Source: Gracilariopsis chorda (taxonomy: Eukaryota; Rhodophyta; Florideophyceae; Gracilariales; Gracilariaceae). From it: a DNA stretch of 64,000 nt. The DNA lies in the NCBI GenBank assembly GCA_003194525.1, contig NBIV01000003.1, positions 124,001 to 188,000 of the forward strand, read 5' to 3'. Positions 51,790-63,752 of the stretch are shown piece by piece; position 1 is the stretch's first letter, and the number at the start of each line of letters is the position of its first letter. The notes below the pieces were generated by a model. The model did no database searches. It saw only the letters and a program-made list of their open reading frames with translations, and was not told where the DNA came from. A program made the translations under genes and the position numbers.

Positions 51790-53232
51790 GTAACTCCGCA
51801 ATGCAAGGAATGCGTCGCCCACCTCTACTACAAAGTTTCAAAGAAGAGATGGATAGTCTAAGATGACGGGACTCCGCATTGTCGATTATGATGCCTTTCG
51901 AAGAATGAATGAAAATGACATGATCTATTCCAAATTTATTGCGAAGACGAACAAGGTACCAATGAGGACCCGAGAAACCATCTAAGAAACCAAAGGTGTA
52001 CATGTAGTTTGGTATACGTCAAAGATCAAGCCTGAGACCAAACATTTGACTAGCATTTGATGCAATAGCAATACTTGCCAGTACATAGGGAACCTGAAAC
52101 TGTGCACTTTACCGTAGACCGACGAACTCTGCGGCTTTCGTGCTCAACCTAGAGCGGTATAGAGCCATATGATATGCGCAGTTCATAGTGGCAGCAAGAA
52201 CACAATTGCTGCTGTTGCCAGAATGGCCTGTTACCGTGGGGACCATGAAAGTGCCGTAGGCCAGGGACACTTGACCCATAACAAGGTTTTTCAATAACAA
52301 TGCTACCCCATGGATATATACGAATGGCATCCAATTTTCTTTTCTGTATATTTCTGTCCACCAGAGGCAGAAGATGATGAGACACCGAAACGAACACGAA
52401 TCGTTTTTGGCGGATTCTGGCGCCATGCTTGTGGAACCTCAGCAATTCTAGTTTGGAAAACGGAGTTTCCGTCTTCATTGAAGAGTGAAATCGAGGTGAA
52501 ATCATTGTCATGAAATTGATCAATGCCACCTTGAGAAGACGCACGTGCGTAAACCATTCCGTGTGGAAACGGTTTGCTTCCAAGCCGGGTTCCATCTCAA
52601 ACTGCTAGCTTTTCAATGGCCCACTCATCCTGCAGGATTTGAACAGAATTCGAAGATCATCCACAACCAGACATATAAGAAGAATGTACAGAAGACGAAC
52701 TACTCAAAGAGGATTGCCGATTACTACTTGATGGAGATAACGAGGCATACGTAGAAGTGCGGGCAGTGTCTGAACCTGAAGGCCCACCTTCTTCTAAGAT
52801 TTCATCAATCATATCCGCAATATCAGCATAAATAGAAATTGCTGGATTCTCGTCGAAATAATTTGGATTTGGGCGACAAAGACCCCCAGAACGACGAATT
52901 GGAGGATTGCTTCGTTGCATGCAAGCAACATGTGGTGTACGGCCTTTTGGGAGATTCCGAATTTGCATTGTAGTCAGATGAGGCACAGACTGAACCGTTA
53001 AACAGAGTTCAGTGGGTCGCCCGTGTCTGCAACTCTGATTTCGTGCAAATGAATTCGCAAAAACTTTGACTTTCGACCGTTTACCAGACGCTGAACAACA
53101 GTCGGAGCGCGATTCTAAATCGCACGAGCTGCGAGAGATAACTTGAAAAGGTTGAGTACAGTTTGTATAGAGTTCAATCGCAGGGCCCATGGCATGCGCT
53201 GGGGATGGTATCCTGTCATGCGTGTCAGACAT
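51790..53232 (-). pseudogene. Antisense ORF between integrase and 3' LTR
   Basis: On the minus strand an ATG at 53232, right at the LTR edge, opens 191 codons to 52657: a Ser/Arg-rich basic part with many Cys (CRHGRPTELCLTVQSV), an acidic IYADIADMIDEILEEGG and a Ser-rich tail. The same strand keeps coding-like sequence beyond the stop (52557-52303, QTRIAEVPQAWRQNPPK and beyond) with a hydrophobic stretch near 52230-51950 that might span a membrane. Extra antisense ORFs before the 3' LTR are known in some plant gypsy lineages; this one matches no family I recognise and is decayed in its second half. Confidence 0.5.
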
Positions 53233-53466
53233 GTTTAACAAAGCAATGACATAACTTAGCAATGTCATTGCTATTCTGTATTTTACTGCGTAGCATTGGC
53301 AAGTAAACCTCCAACTACTTGTCACGTGTAATATTTCTGTTAAAACCGAGAAGCATATAAGTGGGTTTGCTTAGTTGCTCTCGGTTGCACATTCAACTTG
53401 AATAAAAACAACACAAACGAAAACAGAACTAAACTCTCGGCGCTGCCTCACTTTGCAGCGCTAACA
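53232..53466 (+). repeat. 3' LTR of the plus-strand gypsy element
   Basis: Diverged copy of 46710-46941; ends CTTTGCAGCGCTAACA. No polypurine tract is evident just before it. Confidence 0.75.
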
Positions 53467-55403
53467 TCTACCCATCAGTGCACAGAGTTACAACTACGCT
53501 GTAAGGAGAATTGCAAACATTTACACAGTCATCATGTGCCAAATCACTCATTAAACCTAAGTAACTAATTAGATCAGTGCATTGCGGCACGCACGTAGCA
53601 CGTGCTGCAAAACCTCAGTAACCAAGGAGTTTGATGCATTGCGATACGTGTGTAGCACATGCTACATTGCACTTGGAAGCCCGCTACTCTGGCCCCTGGC
53701 ATTCAAACCAGCTCTCTTTTGGCCATCGATGGTCAGTTCTAATAATGTTGAAGGGCGTCTTGGGATCACCTCGAAGTACGTCACAGTAAATATTACTTCC
53801 TTCGCGCAACATGTGCGAACGGATATTGCCTCTTTTACTCGCTCCTCTCTCTTTTCATCGATTGCAGGTGATCGAATCTTTGTCTTTGCCACTAGGTTGA
53901 TAGCTTGCATTCTCCGATATCCTGTATTTCTTGGTTTGCGCCCCAAAAAAAATTTCGCGCATGTTCTCTGCTTTTCGTTCGCTTGCATCTCGCTTACTTT
54001 TGCTTGCTATACGCCTATGTTATGGGTACTGCTCAAGGGCTTTCATATACAGTAATACCACGTGGCTTGCAGTTCATCCCTCTTTAGCCGCGATGTTCAT
54101 TACACTATGTTCCACATGGGAGCTGGTCTTTCTGCCGCCTCAGCCCTTTTTTTCCAACTGCGCCTGTTCTAACAAGAGGTTTTGGTGGAAATTTTGGACT
54201 TTAAATTACGTTCTTCAAGCTAACCTACAGACTGATTGATAAAACTGAACTGACTGCTGTCGTATCTGTGCGTAGGTTGTGCAATGGTGTTTTGTAAGCA
54301 CTGTGATCGTTTTAGGGGGTAGAGGCACGTTTAACTCGTAGATTTAGATGCTTGCCAACCATTGCGATTTTGTGAAGGTATTGATACAGTAAGCCCCAGA
54401 TGACCACATTAAGGGGAACTAATCGCAATGAGACTTCACGATACGAGCTTCTGAAATCATCTGAAAAGAAAGGGATAGAAAAATTTCTTTACAATCTAGT
54501 GAACTTCACAAGTCCTATTGTTGAAATTTCTTCCAAAACAAAGAGATTGATAGCGGTTCAAAATAATCTTGCCGAGCTTTTCATCAGCGATCTAAATAAG
54601 AGGACTTCCAACATATTAGTCAGAAAATGCTACCCGAAAAGACTTATGTAAAGTATGCTGATGAAGTCGGATATAACTGATCGGCGGCCAAAAGAGGGAG
54701 TAGTTTTCTGTAACTGTGTGTAGAGCAAAGTCCCAGGACAGGAAATACACGCAGGTTGTTCGAGTCCTTGCTCCCCAGGGAGGGGAAATGAGTGAAGAAG
54801 CCCTCCGTATACCCATGCTACAGTTGGAAATCTGCAGGTATTTTGAAATTTCCACTGAGGTGGTTGGGAGAATCGGTACGCATTCTTCATCCCCAAGGTT
54901 TAACTTAGCAAAAATGGGGAACCAGGAAAAGGAAACAAACCCAGCGAGTCATACAGAAAGCGGAAACAAACCCGACAGAAAGGGCGAAGAGAAAGGGCAG
55001 TAGGAGCGCTACACAGAGAGCAACAAAACGTCGAAAAAAATGTTGCTAACAAATCCAATAATCAGGCGGAGTCATAGCATGCACAAAGTGATAAAAACAA
55101 ATAAAAGCCCCTGTAAGTGTAAGAACCAGAACCTACCGGGCGATCCGAGAGAATGAATATATGCAATCACACGGGGTGAGACTCCTCAAGTACAAAACCA
55201 CTCGCGCAGGCGACTAAGTCATAGCCAAGCACTCGGTTTTCAAGATTGAAACGAAAGTTGATTGTAACTCGGCTTACCTTTACTACGTTGGGGTGATTGC
55301 CGAAAGCGCCATGACTTATGTACGAAGACTATCTTATTTCTACCGTTCCGGGTCCACAAACGTATCATGTGTGGTCGGCTAGCACAGCTGATCTTCAATA
55401 TGA
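53467..55403. other. No gene recognised
   Basis: Contains the open frames 53582-54055 (hydrophobic, no motif) and 54400-54651 (ATG start, charged, no motif). A pair of diverged GTAGCACGTGCT / GTAGCACATGCT segments lies near 53595-53665. Nothing can be assigned. Confidence 0.4.
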
Positions 55404-56144
55404 CTGGTACAACCAGAGCCAACCATTCCACCATGGAACCACCACAAGTATGTGTCAACATCAAATTTCTTGGTTCACCCAGCAAGGTACTGGTATCACG
55501 CACAATGGATTGCACTAAACTGTTATATAGAAGCATACCTTATGAGGATATCACAATTGTTCTACGACGACCAAAGGAGGCCTGCATACCGAAAGGAATA
55601 TTTGAATACATTCGTTGAGCCTTTTCAAAGGAGTCTCTTTGACAGAACTGGGGAAATTACAACGGTTGTAGCCCCATTGAACTTCGAGAAAAGGCACTGG
55701 GGTATGCTATCTGGCCGTCGACTTCCGAAGGCTTCGCAGAGAGTTGAATCGCGACTTGTGACGTTTGGTGAGAGAATTCGTTGGAAATGCCCAAGCTGTG
55801 TTATTGAGTTCTTCGAGGCGGGATTCGATTGTGGTTTTCATCGTAAAGGAGTGCGGTGGAATGCATACCCGGAGAAGTACATTCTTGATGTTCTGAAGTC
55901 TGAAAAGCAGCCTGACTCGTATAGCTGGGGTGCATATGTTCTGGCAGCGTTCAGTGCATTCGTTTCAAGTACTGGTTATCTACCTGAACAAACTTTTTAT
56001 TCTGGCTATGACAGCTCAATTACCGATAAGTATAAATGGGCGTCCACCAGATCTAGGGTGATGAAAATCATTTACGCATATGAGGAGAACGGCGATGTTG
56101 GAGTAGCGAAAGAGGAAGTGTCAGCATTTCAGCGTACGCAATAA
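55404..56144 (+). pseudogene. Ulp1-like (C48) cysteine protease fragment of a transposon
   Basis: Open frame without a convincing ATG (first GTG at 55452). It shows the Ulp1 layout: WIALNCYIEAYLMR (recognition helix), VVAPLNFEKRHWGML with the catalytic His, and QPDSYSWGAYVLAAFSAF where catalytic Cys is expected before Gly. That codon is TGG (Trp, 55926-55928), one base from a Cys codon. Ulp1-like proteases are common passengers of MULE, CACTA and Helitron elements. A MULE remnant lies 4 kb away, but I cannot show that they belong together. The changed Cys means no protease activity is expected. Confidence 0.65.
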
Positions 56145-56344
56145 AAACACTGGTTATGTAGAAGCATCTTACTCTCTGCCGATGGCTTCTGCACATCCTG
56201 GCATCACTCTAGCTTCTTTAAAGTTCTTGGGAAGTCTGCCATCATCCCAAGCTCTTCGGATCGTGAGTGTGCGAAAAGGCAATGAGCAACAGAAGCATCT
56301 ACATGATCTTCACAATCCTGACCAATGGTTTTCTCGTCTTCGTA

Positions 56345-57360
56345 TCATCTGAGAGACGAGAAGTTCATAAGGTTTTGGATTGAAGGAAGGGACTCCTTCG
56401 TAACCTTAACATCTGCCTCGCAGCACTTTATTACCTTTTCTATGGATGGGATGTATATCCTGTACAGTGTATTCGGGGTCTGCATCCTGAAGAAGTGTCC
56501 AGGAATTGCCCGTTGTAGGAACTTCTTAATGGCGACGGCTTCAGACCTGTGTATGAACTCGTGGCTTTCCTTTCCGAACTTCAGTAAGTTTGTGAGGTTC
56601 GGTTTTGGTCCGAACCATAAGGTGTAAGGAACCTTCATTCCTGCTCGATGATTTGGTAGGCGATTTCTCAAGTAGTTTGCGTGTGAAATGGCTTCTTCCC
56701 ATAGCTCATGCGCTAGCTTAGAGGCAAACAGGAATGTTCTAGCCATCTTCCACAAGTCTTGGATGACTTTCTCTTCTATGCCGGTTGATTGGTGTGAGTA
56801 CTGTGGATTGAACTCTAGTACTATACCGTTCTCCATTGCGTATGATACAAAGTTGTCGAACCCATTCTAACCCACCCCATCAAGGCAAACGCGGTAAATT
56901 AGCTTAGGAGGTAGTTCGGTTTCCAAGCGAGCCTTGTACCAGCGGTCAGATTCAAAGATCTATGTCGTTTTCCTGAGAAATTATATTGAGTTTGCCCTAT
57001 CTTTGTCGTCAATGAGGACTTGCATATAATTGGAACCTTGTAAAGAGGTCAGGTGAATAAGTTCAGTGAGATCGTTGTGCGTTAACTGCAAGGGTCTCTG
57101 CACCACGGAGTGTGCTTTCCAAAAGGAGCATGCTTGGCACTGGCGTCAAAGCACGGAGTACATATGAGATTGTTGACTTCGTCTGGGGAGAATTCAGGTA
57201 CGACTACACACAATTCAATGCATGTCAAGAGTTTATCTCAGGCAGGGTGTGCGAGATTCTCGTGCCAATTCTTGGCTCTATTGCCAGGTCCGTGTGCCGC
57301 GGCTTGTACCTGTTGTGGTGGTACGGCTTGGTAGAGGATAGAGTCCGTCCATCGGAGTAG
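56345..57360 (-). pseudogene. Copia integrase remnant
   Basis: 56836-56345 reads NGIVLEFNPQYSHQSTGIEE, then LFASKLAHELWEEAISHANYLRNRLPN and PYTLWFGPKPNLTNLLKFG, the C-terminal half of a copia integrase with the catalytic Glu region. Upstream (57340-56840) are decayed zinc-module and core segments with frameshifts. The sequence ends soon after 56345 with no RT or RNase H, so the element is truncated next to the Ulp1-like fragment. Confidence 0.82.
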
Positions 57361-57689
57361 ATTGTTGTATGAATTTGCTCCTTGTGCAGTCTCTAATTAT
57401 GAAGCAGTTTGAGAATTTTACCTCGACATACGTCGCCAGGACACATAAACATACCAAGTTAGAGTCGAAGGCTGGGGTATAGTTGGCCTGTAACATAAGT
57501 CCGGGTCCCAAAGATTGCTTTGTTTTTCCATATCCTACGATTTCTTACTGGTGGTCGCAAGTGTTTACTGTTTGGGTAGGTGTTTGGTGATATTCCTAGA
57601 ACAACAGTTTGTCCTTGATGAAAACATGACTAGCCCCAGATTCTAGCCATGTTAGGGTTATGTTGTCGTGATGGAGACTGCCAGTAGCT

Positions 57690-58600
57690 AATGCTATGAA
57701 GTTGTGGTGGTGGTTCCTGTTTCTGTCACCATGGGTGCCGTTAGTGTTTGATCGTCCTTGGTTGTTGGCGTCGCGAAAATTGTTCGAGTCTCAAGCTCGG
57801 TTGTTGTTACGTCCTTTCCTTTTGTTCTATTTATTATTGGAGCTTTTATTGTTGAAATGTTGTTCGTTATTGTTCTTTTTGCGCCAAAAGTCGGCCCTGA
57901 TGTGGCCCATGCGTCCAAAATTCCACCATACGACTCCCTTACTTTTCTTTGTGTCAGGTTTCAGATTTCTTCTCAGCGGGGTTAGGGTGACTGCCATCTT
58001 TCTTGGCCTCTGTGATCGTCGTTGCAGATATACAAGCACGGTGAATACATTGATCCATTTCAGCTCGCATAAGTGATACGATTTGATCGTATTCCATGTT
58101 GATTGCGTCGGCCAACAATGTGATTGCGATTAAAGAGTCTGGCAAGGTGCGAAGCAGAGTCACGGTTTGGTCCTTATCCCTGAGCGGGTTACCCATTCTA
58201 GCGAGTTCTAAGTACGTTGTCTTTAGCTCTAGAAAATATCTCTGTATGTCGCCACAATCCTTGAATGTCAAGGTGCTTAGCTTTTGGCAAAGGTTGAACT
58301 TGGACTGTATGTTGTCCGTCTTGTAAGTGGACTCCAGTTCATTCCACACCTCCAAAGCAGAGCAGTGTTTTCATTCGAGTAGTTCCAAGACTGCGAAGAT
58401 CGGTTGCGTGCAAAAGTTCTGGAGGATGGCCGATCTTGCCTTACGATGGGCATCGTCCCATCTCTTTCGAGCTGCAGCGGAGCCCTCAGTTGGGCGAGGT
58501 TCCGCCACAACGAATAATGATTGTACGGAGTGCATTAGATCCCTAATGTATATGCGCAAAGTGTAAAAGTCAGCGCACCCTTTTAGACAGGGTATACGTT
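57690..58600 (-). pseudogene. Copia Gag remnant with damaged zinc knuckle
   Basis: Gag of the same minus-strand copia element. 58570-58371 has RKRWDDAHRKARSAILQNF, the N-terminal helix of copia Gag; an in-frame TGA at 58371-58373 interrupts it, and 58355-57954 continues in the same frame with EVWNELESTYKTDNIQSKF and KTTYLELARMGNPLRDKDQ (UBN2-type domain). The knuckle near 57900 reads W-W-N-F-G-R-M-G-H-I-R-A-D-F, with the three Cys positions replaced by Trp or Phe. Protease should lie near 57700-57500 but is not recognisable. Confidence 0.82.
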
Positions 58601-58649
58601 TATTTTTTGTTGTGAGTCTCGGAGTCCATCGAGGACTACCAATCAACGC

Positions 58650-59479
58650 GACACTAAAGGAGACTGGCAGAAGAGATTCTACACGTCCCCTACTGGTCGA
58701 AGGATGCTTCTATTACTTCTTCGTAGCAGTTTTTACTTGTAGGAGATGCTATCTCCGGTTCTGTACAGGTCAGACCTCTGGCTCCAAGTAAAACTCTCTC
58801 GGTGAGATGCGATTTAAGTGGCCTTTCCAAGTTTTGCGCAATCCAGAACGAGGGTGCGTGTACCTTACGGAATGTCCAGGAAAGGTTACCAAAAGCAGGA
58901 TGTGTGGTCAACAGTTGCCCTCGTTTAATTACTTTCGGCTACTTGCTTGGAGATCGTGCTCCGTAAAACTTCTTTGTCCTCACTAAGGTCCTGGCCAAAC
59001 GACGAGATACCCAGTCTCCGTACTAACAGCTACACTCAACCCAGATGAGCCAGTTATACGGCAGGTGTGCTACCCGCAGGTTTAGTTCAAGTCTCTAGTC
59101 CATTTCCAATTTCCAACCAATATTTGGCTTGCGAATCTTAGCTCAGCCAATTGCTACCTTCCCTATACAGATAATAGCGGCAGAGGCCTTATTCAGTACT
59201 TAAAACTTAGTTAGTTTTACGTTGAACTTCCCTTGCGAGGTAATGAAACCACGAGGCCTTATTCAGAACTTTCCAATTACCAGTTCACCGTCGGTACTTG
59301 TATTCCAAGGTTAAAGACCACTATGCGGAGCGTGCAGTAGTTGCGATGAGTTGCCACTACAAGCTTCAATTGATCTGTCTAGACCGCAAGCCAGAGGCAA
59401 GGTTGTTCAACGACACCGTGACTTTCAAGAATCATCTAATGCACACGCTCTTATGCAAAACCGGACATGGGTGGCTGTA
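58650..59479. other. Upstream of copia Gag; possible LTR or leader
   Basis: No gene. A GAGGCCTTATTCAG motif occurs twice (about 59183 and 59253) some 70 bp apart. The primer site and LTR of the minus-strand copia element should lie here but could not be delimited. Confidence 0.35.
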
Positions 59480-60010
59480 CAACACGACAACCAACTAATG
59501 TGCGGGGAAGGGGGGACGGCAGCGACAGCACGGAAACAAATTGATGTTTTACGGGTAATGAGGGGAGATGGCGGCGGAAAACGGCTGCCAAGTAGTATGT
59601 GCGCTGGAGTGGGACGAGCGGCGGCGACAAACAGGGCCAAAAAAGGTGCAGAGTCAGCGGGGGGGAGGAGGGCGAAGGTGCAGCAGCCCAGAATCCAAAC
59701 AAGGTCCTCAGAAGGGGGTGCGGTGGCGCCAAAGTTGGAGAACGAAATAAACTCAGTCGGGGGGTGCGGCCAAGCGGCAGCAGGGGAACTAAACAAAATG
59801 CAGAGTCAGTGGGGGAGTGGAATGGGGCGGGGGGGCAGCAGGGGAACCAAACAAGGTCTTCAGGGGATGTGGGTGGAACGGCGTGGCAGTAGGGGAAGTT
59901 GTATGGCAGCTCGGGCAGACGGGGTGGGTGTGCGGCAGCACGGGTGAAAGGAGTGGGTGTGCGGCCGCGCGGGCGGACGGAAGCACTGAGGCTGTGCAGG
60001 GGGTGGTTTG
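59480..60010. repeat. GC-rich degenerate minisatellite
   Basis: Purine-rich plus strand with recurring motifs GCAGCAGGGGAACnAAACAA, GTGCAGAGTCAGnGGGGG and AGGnGnGGGTGGAAC, spaced roughly 60 to 90 bp. Long open frames on both strands across it are by-products of the composition. Confidence 0.65.
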
Positions 60011-60079
60011 GCGGCGATGCTACCTTGTAGCAGGGTTGGATTTCACTCCATTCTTCCTCTCCGGCCTTGCAGGGAGTGC

Positions 60080-61310
60080 AGATCAGGGAGGTCATTCATT
60101 TATTGCCTCCAGTTGGAACGAGGGGACTGTACTTCACGTTCCAACTGGTGGCCAGCATGGCTCCATTCACAGCACGGTACGATTAGTTCCAGGTATAAGT
60201 ATCGATTGTAAAGCCGTATCCAATCGATTTGTTCTTCCGCTTTTGACCACCAATGGAAGAGCAACCGATGGTTCGGTCCTTACTTTCTTATGGCCTTTAT
60301 CTCCAGCGAAACCGAAGAAACCTTTACGAGAATAGTATCTCAGTTTCGTTCGGTTATTGAGGTCTCCCCAGCGATGATCGCCATGGACCATAGTACACGG
60401 TGTATAAACAATACCGAAGATAGCTTTCTGACATTCTACACTGCCCTTGACGAGTGGCACCTGAACCAAAATCAGGCCCGGAATTGCGGTAACTGGTGTG
60501 TTAAAATCGGGTGCAAAGAAATGGCCAAAGAAATGTCGAAAGAGCTTTTCAGATTGAAGAAAACGAGAACGGAGGGCAAACTAGTTTCAAGGCGGAATGA
60601 GATTGTAAGAAGGTACTTCTACCACTTTCAACAGGAAGCACCAGCATGGTTCTAGTTTCTATATCACAGAAATGCAGATATAATCATTGCATACTATTGT
60701 AATCTACTTGTTCACTTTCGGTTTCTTTCCAAGGGGCAGGGTACACGGAATGCTCAAACTCTTCTTATTACAGAAGAATTTTACAACGCAAAGTACTGCT
60801 GTGGAAGGTACAAAGTGAAATGCTTACACTGATCACAAAAAGCCGTATAGTCGCTTCGTTTCGAGACCAAAACCGTTGAGGCCTCAGAGCCTCACGAACA
60901 GAAAGATCACAAACTTCCCGCTGCCGATATCACAAGCAGTGCTTGAAAAGCTCATCACCGAGTACACCAATTACTGCCTTCGAAAATTTGTAGACCATAG
61001 CGTCAATCCCAGTGGACGTTACGTCGTCGTCGACCCCAATATTGAGCAATTGAATGGCGACAGATGGCCTGATTCTCGGTTTGATGATGAATGTTTTCTA
61101 GACACAGTGGTCATGTTCTCCTTGAAATGATCAGCAACATCCGAATCTACTCAAGACAATTCAAAGACAGGACACGTTGGAGCATCAATCTACGAAGTAT
61201 TTCTCACAAACGTCGTCACTCGTACATATAATAGCACTAGAGCGCTCACTGGAGAATGCAGCTGTGATCAACATGGCATGGCTAGCTTTCCATGTCGACA
61301 CATAGGTAGA
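60080..61310 (+). pseudogene. MULE (Mutator-like) transposase remnant with SWIM finger
   Basis: 60290-60655 reads MAFISSETEETFTRIVSQFRSV, SPAMIAMD (catalytic Asp), FYTALDEWHLNQNQARNCGNW (the C/W-x2-H block of MULE transposases) and a charged C-terminal part. Near 61258-61304, C-S-C-D-Q-H-G-M-A-S-F-P-C-R-H is a SWIM zinc finger (C-x-C-x9-C-x-H), the usual C-terminal module of MULE transposases. The first catalytic Asp region should lie near 60100-60250 but is frame-broken. Stops occur near 60655 and 61128. Confidence 0.75.
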
Positions 61311-62564
61311 TGTGCTTTCACATACCCCGAGCTTCCTCACCATAAATCGCAGTTGAGGAATGTTCTTGGCAGTTGAGGGCAGCTGGAGGCTTTGTTTTGT
61401 TCTTACTGATACAGAATGAAGACGAAACGACAAGGAAACTTCCATCACGTATTAGACGGGAGATAGGAAGAGTTAACGCACACTCCAAGCAATCGATTCC
61501 AATAACGAAGCAGCCACAATGATTGATTAGGATAGTGAAAGAAACAATATCAGCTCGCAGATCGATGAGGAGGATCGCTCTTCGCAGCATTAAAGTTGTG
61601 CTGGAGGGTGCAATCCATGCTCTATCAAGAGGGTGCCCCAAGTTTTCCTTCACAACACGTCCAGGTCAACTCCGAGTTCAAAGAAATCATATCGGGTCAG
61701 AAAACCAAGAATGATGGACCTATTTTAGCATTAAAAACCCAAACCTGGGTCTACCTCGCAATGAGAAGGGCAAAGGAGGATGCATGGAGGGTGTGAAGAG
61801 AAAAAGTCCTCAAATCTCAGAGCTGCCGCATTCCTATGGGTCTCTACTATCATTGCGGAGGAGCATGTTTAGAGAGAGCTCTCAAACATTAAGTGGTATT
61901 TATGCGAACGATGTCAATGATGCAATCATGAAAAGATATTTCCACTATTATGGCTCACACCATGCATCTCAATGATATTCAAAACGCAGGATGCCACACA
62001 GGCAGCAACAGCAGCTCGTCAAGACACAAGGATCTTAAAATAGCACACAGACGCCAAAAATAGTTCCCTTTAAAATAAGAGAGAAGGTAAGAGCAGAAAA
62101 AGACAACTAACATCAGTCTTGCATATAAATAAGTGTCAGTAGGGAAGGGAGTAAACAAGCGAGTTCAATCAGACACCTGCCAGTCTCTCAAACTTTAAGG
62201 CCTTTCCGAGCCATTTTATAGGGTTTCCAGGCCCGTGCGGCTACCTTCTAGCTATCTTAGAAGCATATCCAGTTAGGTAGGAGCTCGTCAATGTGCACAT
62301 GCGTGCATATGTGTAAATCACATAATTGTTACATATTGGGTCATTTCGGATTAGCATTCTGTGCGGCACACAAAAACAAGGCAGCGAGGATAAAGAGTAT
62401 TAGTAGGAGGGAATTTGTGTACTCACATTCACCATTTGGGCACGGATTAGAATGTACGCAATCTGTGCAGGGCAGTCCCCATCATAAAGGCTGCATGACT
62501 TCGTTCAGGCTGACGACGATACAAGCTTGACCGTTTAGCACCTCTGAAACCCTAGGCGTCCGCC
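61311..62564. other. No gene recognised
   Basis: Decayed sequence, probably including the MULE 3' end and the left end of the next Harbinger element. I could not find the latter's inverted repeat because its partner lies outside the window. Confidence 0.35.
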
Positions 62565-63735
62565 ATGCTACGCGCTGTGCTCCTCTTCCTTCTAGAGGAA
62601 AGGAGCAATTGCCCCTCCAAAATTGAGACCAATTCTTTCCGCACCAACATCTGGGACATCGCTCGCCGCCGCCGCGATCGCCATATTCCTCGCCCTGCTT
62701 TGCAGGAGTCGCCCTCGTCCCCATTCCTGACTCTATTACTTTCTGCCATCGATCACGCCCTCATCACGCTTACGGGCTTCGATCACCAATCATTCAATTA
62801 CATACTTAACAAATTTGCTCCACTCTACACCACCTACACTCATACTCCGGCACGGGCATGGTCACGCGGCTGAAGCGCCCTAGCAGGCAACCGCGGTCGC
62901 TCACAGCGGTGCAGTGCCTAGGACTGGTTCTTACGTGGAGCAGGACACGTGGGTCGTGTATGGTATTATGCATGATGTTCGGCGTAGTATCTTCCCTTTG
63001 CTCCCTCTTTTTTCGATACGGGAGGCGACTGCTGCTGCGGTCCCTTAAGGGTGATGACAATGCAGCCGTACGAATGCCGTCAGGAGAGGAAATACAAGCC
63101 TTTCAAGCATCGTTCGCCTCCAAGTATTCTACACTTTCTGATGTGTATGCTGTTGCTGATGGCTTAAAACTTTACTTGGAACAGTCTGGAGATTGCCTGA
63201 TCCAGAATATGTTCTATAATGGATCGACACGCGATCACTACGTGGACAAAATATTCGTTTTCTCTCCAAACGGGTGCATAATCGCCTGTACGAAGAACGC
63301 CCCCGGTTCAATGCACGACTACACCATTGCTGAATGGGAAAACATCTATTCAAAACTAGAGGCGTCATATGAACAATATGGTGGAAGGTGTGTTGTTGAC
63401 TCTGCGTTATGCAAACGACAGTACCCATTTCTTGTCAAATCGGCGCAGGATCACTTGAAGTCGCTGTAGATGTCCCGGATGTCATACGTCTTCGACAAGC
63501 GACTCTGCGTGGCAGGCGTCTGAATGCGGAATGCGTGCGTTACAAGGGAGTTTTTCTCGCCTTAAAGACTGCCTTTCGTACCAGGAGAGGAGTGAACGCA
63601 AGTTAATATTACTTTTTGTCGTTCGACTCTTCAACCTCCGAGCAAGACTGGTGGGGATCAATCAACTCCTCTCGTCCTATATGCCTCACTTGGGACCAGA
63701 AGCTAACCATCTATTGTTTAATCAGAACCAATAAA
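62565..63735 (+). pseudogene. PIF/Harbinger transposase, frameshifted (third element)
   Basis: ATG 62565 opens a frame that ends at 62873; it covers the N-terminus and the helix DHALITLTGFDHQSFNYILNKFAPLY. The next frame, to 63469, has LTAVQCLGLVLTWSRTRGSCM, YAVADGLKLYLEQSGD (first catalytic Asp), KIFVFSPNGCIIACTKNAPGS (core) and CVVDSALCK (second Asp). The last frame (63531-63734) has CGMRALQGSFSRLKD, preceded by the catalytic Glu in SEC. Frameshifts near 62860 and 63500 break it. It is of a different subfamily from the 28649 transposase. Confidence 0.82.
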
Positions 63736-63752
63736 ACAACTGCTTCAACGTT

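Larger units (their letters stand above)
46710..53466 (+). mobile_element. Decayed Ty3/gypsy LTR retrotransposon with antisense ORF
   Basis: About 6.8 kb bounded by related LTRs (46710-46941 and 53232-53466). Between them, in gypsy order on the plus strand, are gag, zinc knuckle, protease, RT, RNase H and integrase, all broken; then about 1.5 kb with an antisense ORF before the 3' LTR. The LTRs differ at many positions, so the insertion is old. No target duplication could be recognised, and the LTR outer limits are estimated from where similarity begins. Confidence 0.8.

Noticed and set aside
54700-54775. tRNA-like T-loop (GTTCGAGTCC)
   Set aside because: No matching acceptor, D or anticodon arm could be placed upstream.
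59451-60095. Minus-strand 214-codon Pro-rich ORF
   Set aside because: Runs across the GC-rich minisatellite; both strands are open there because of composition, and the product is low complexity.
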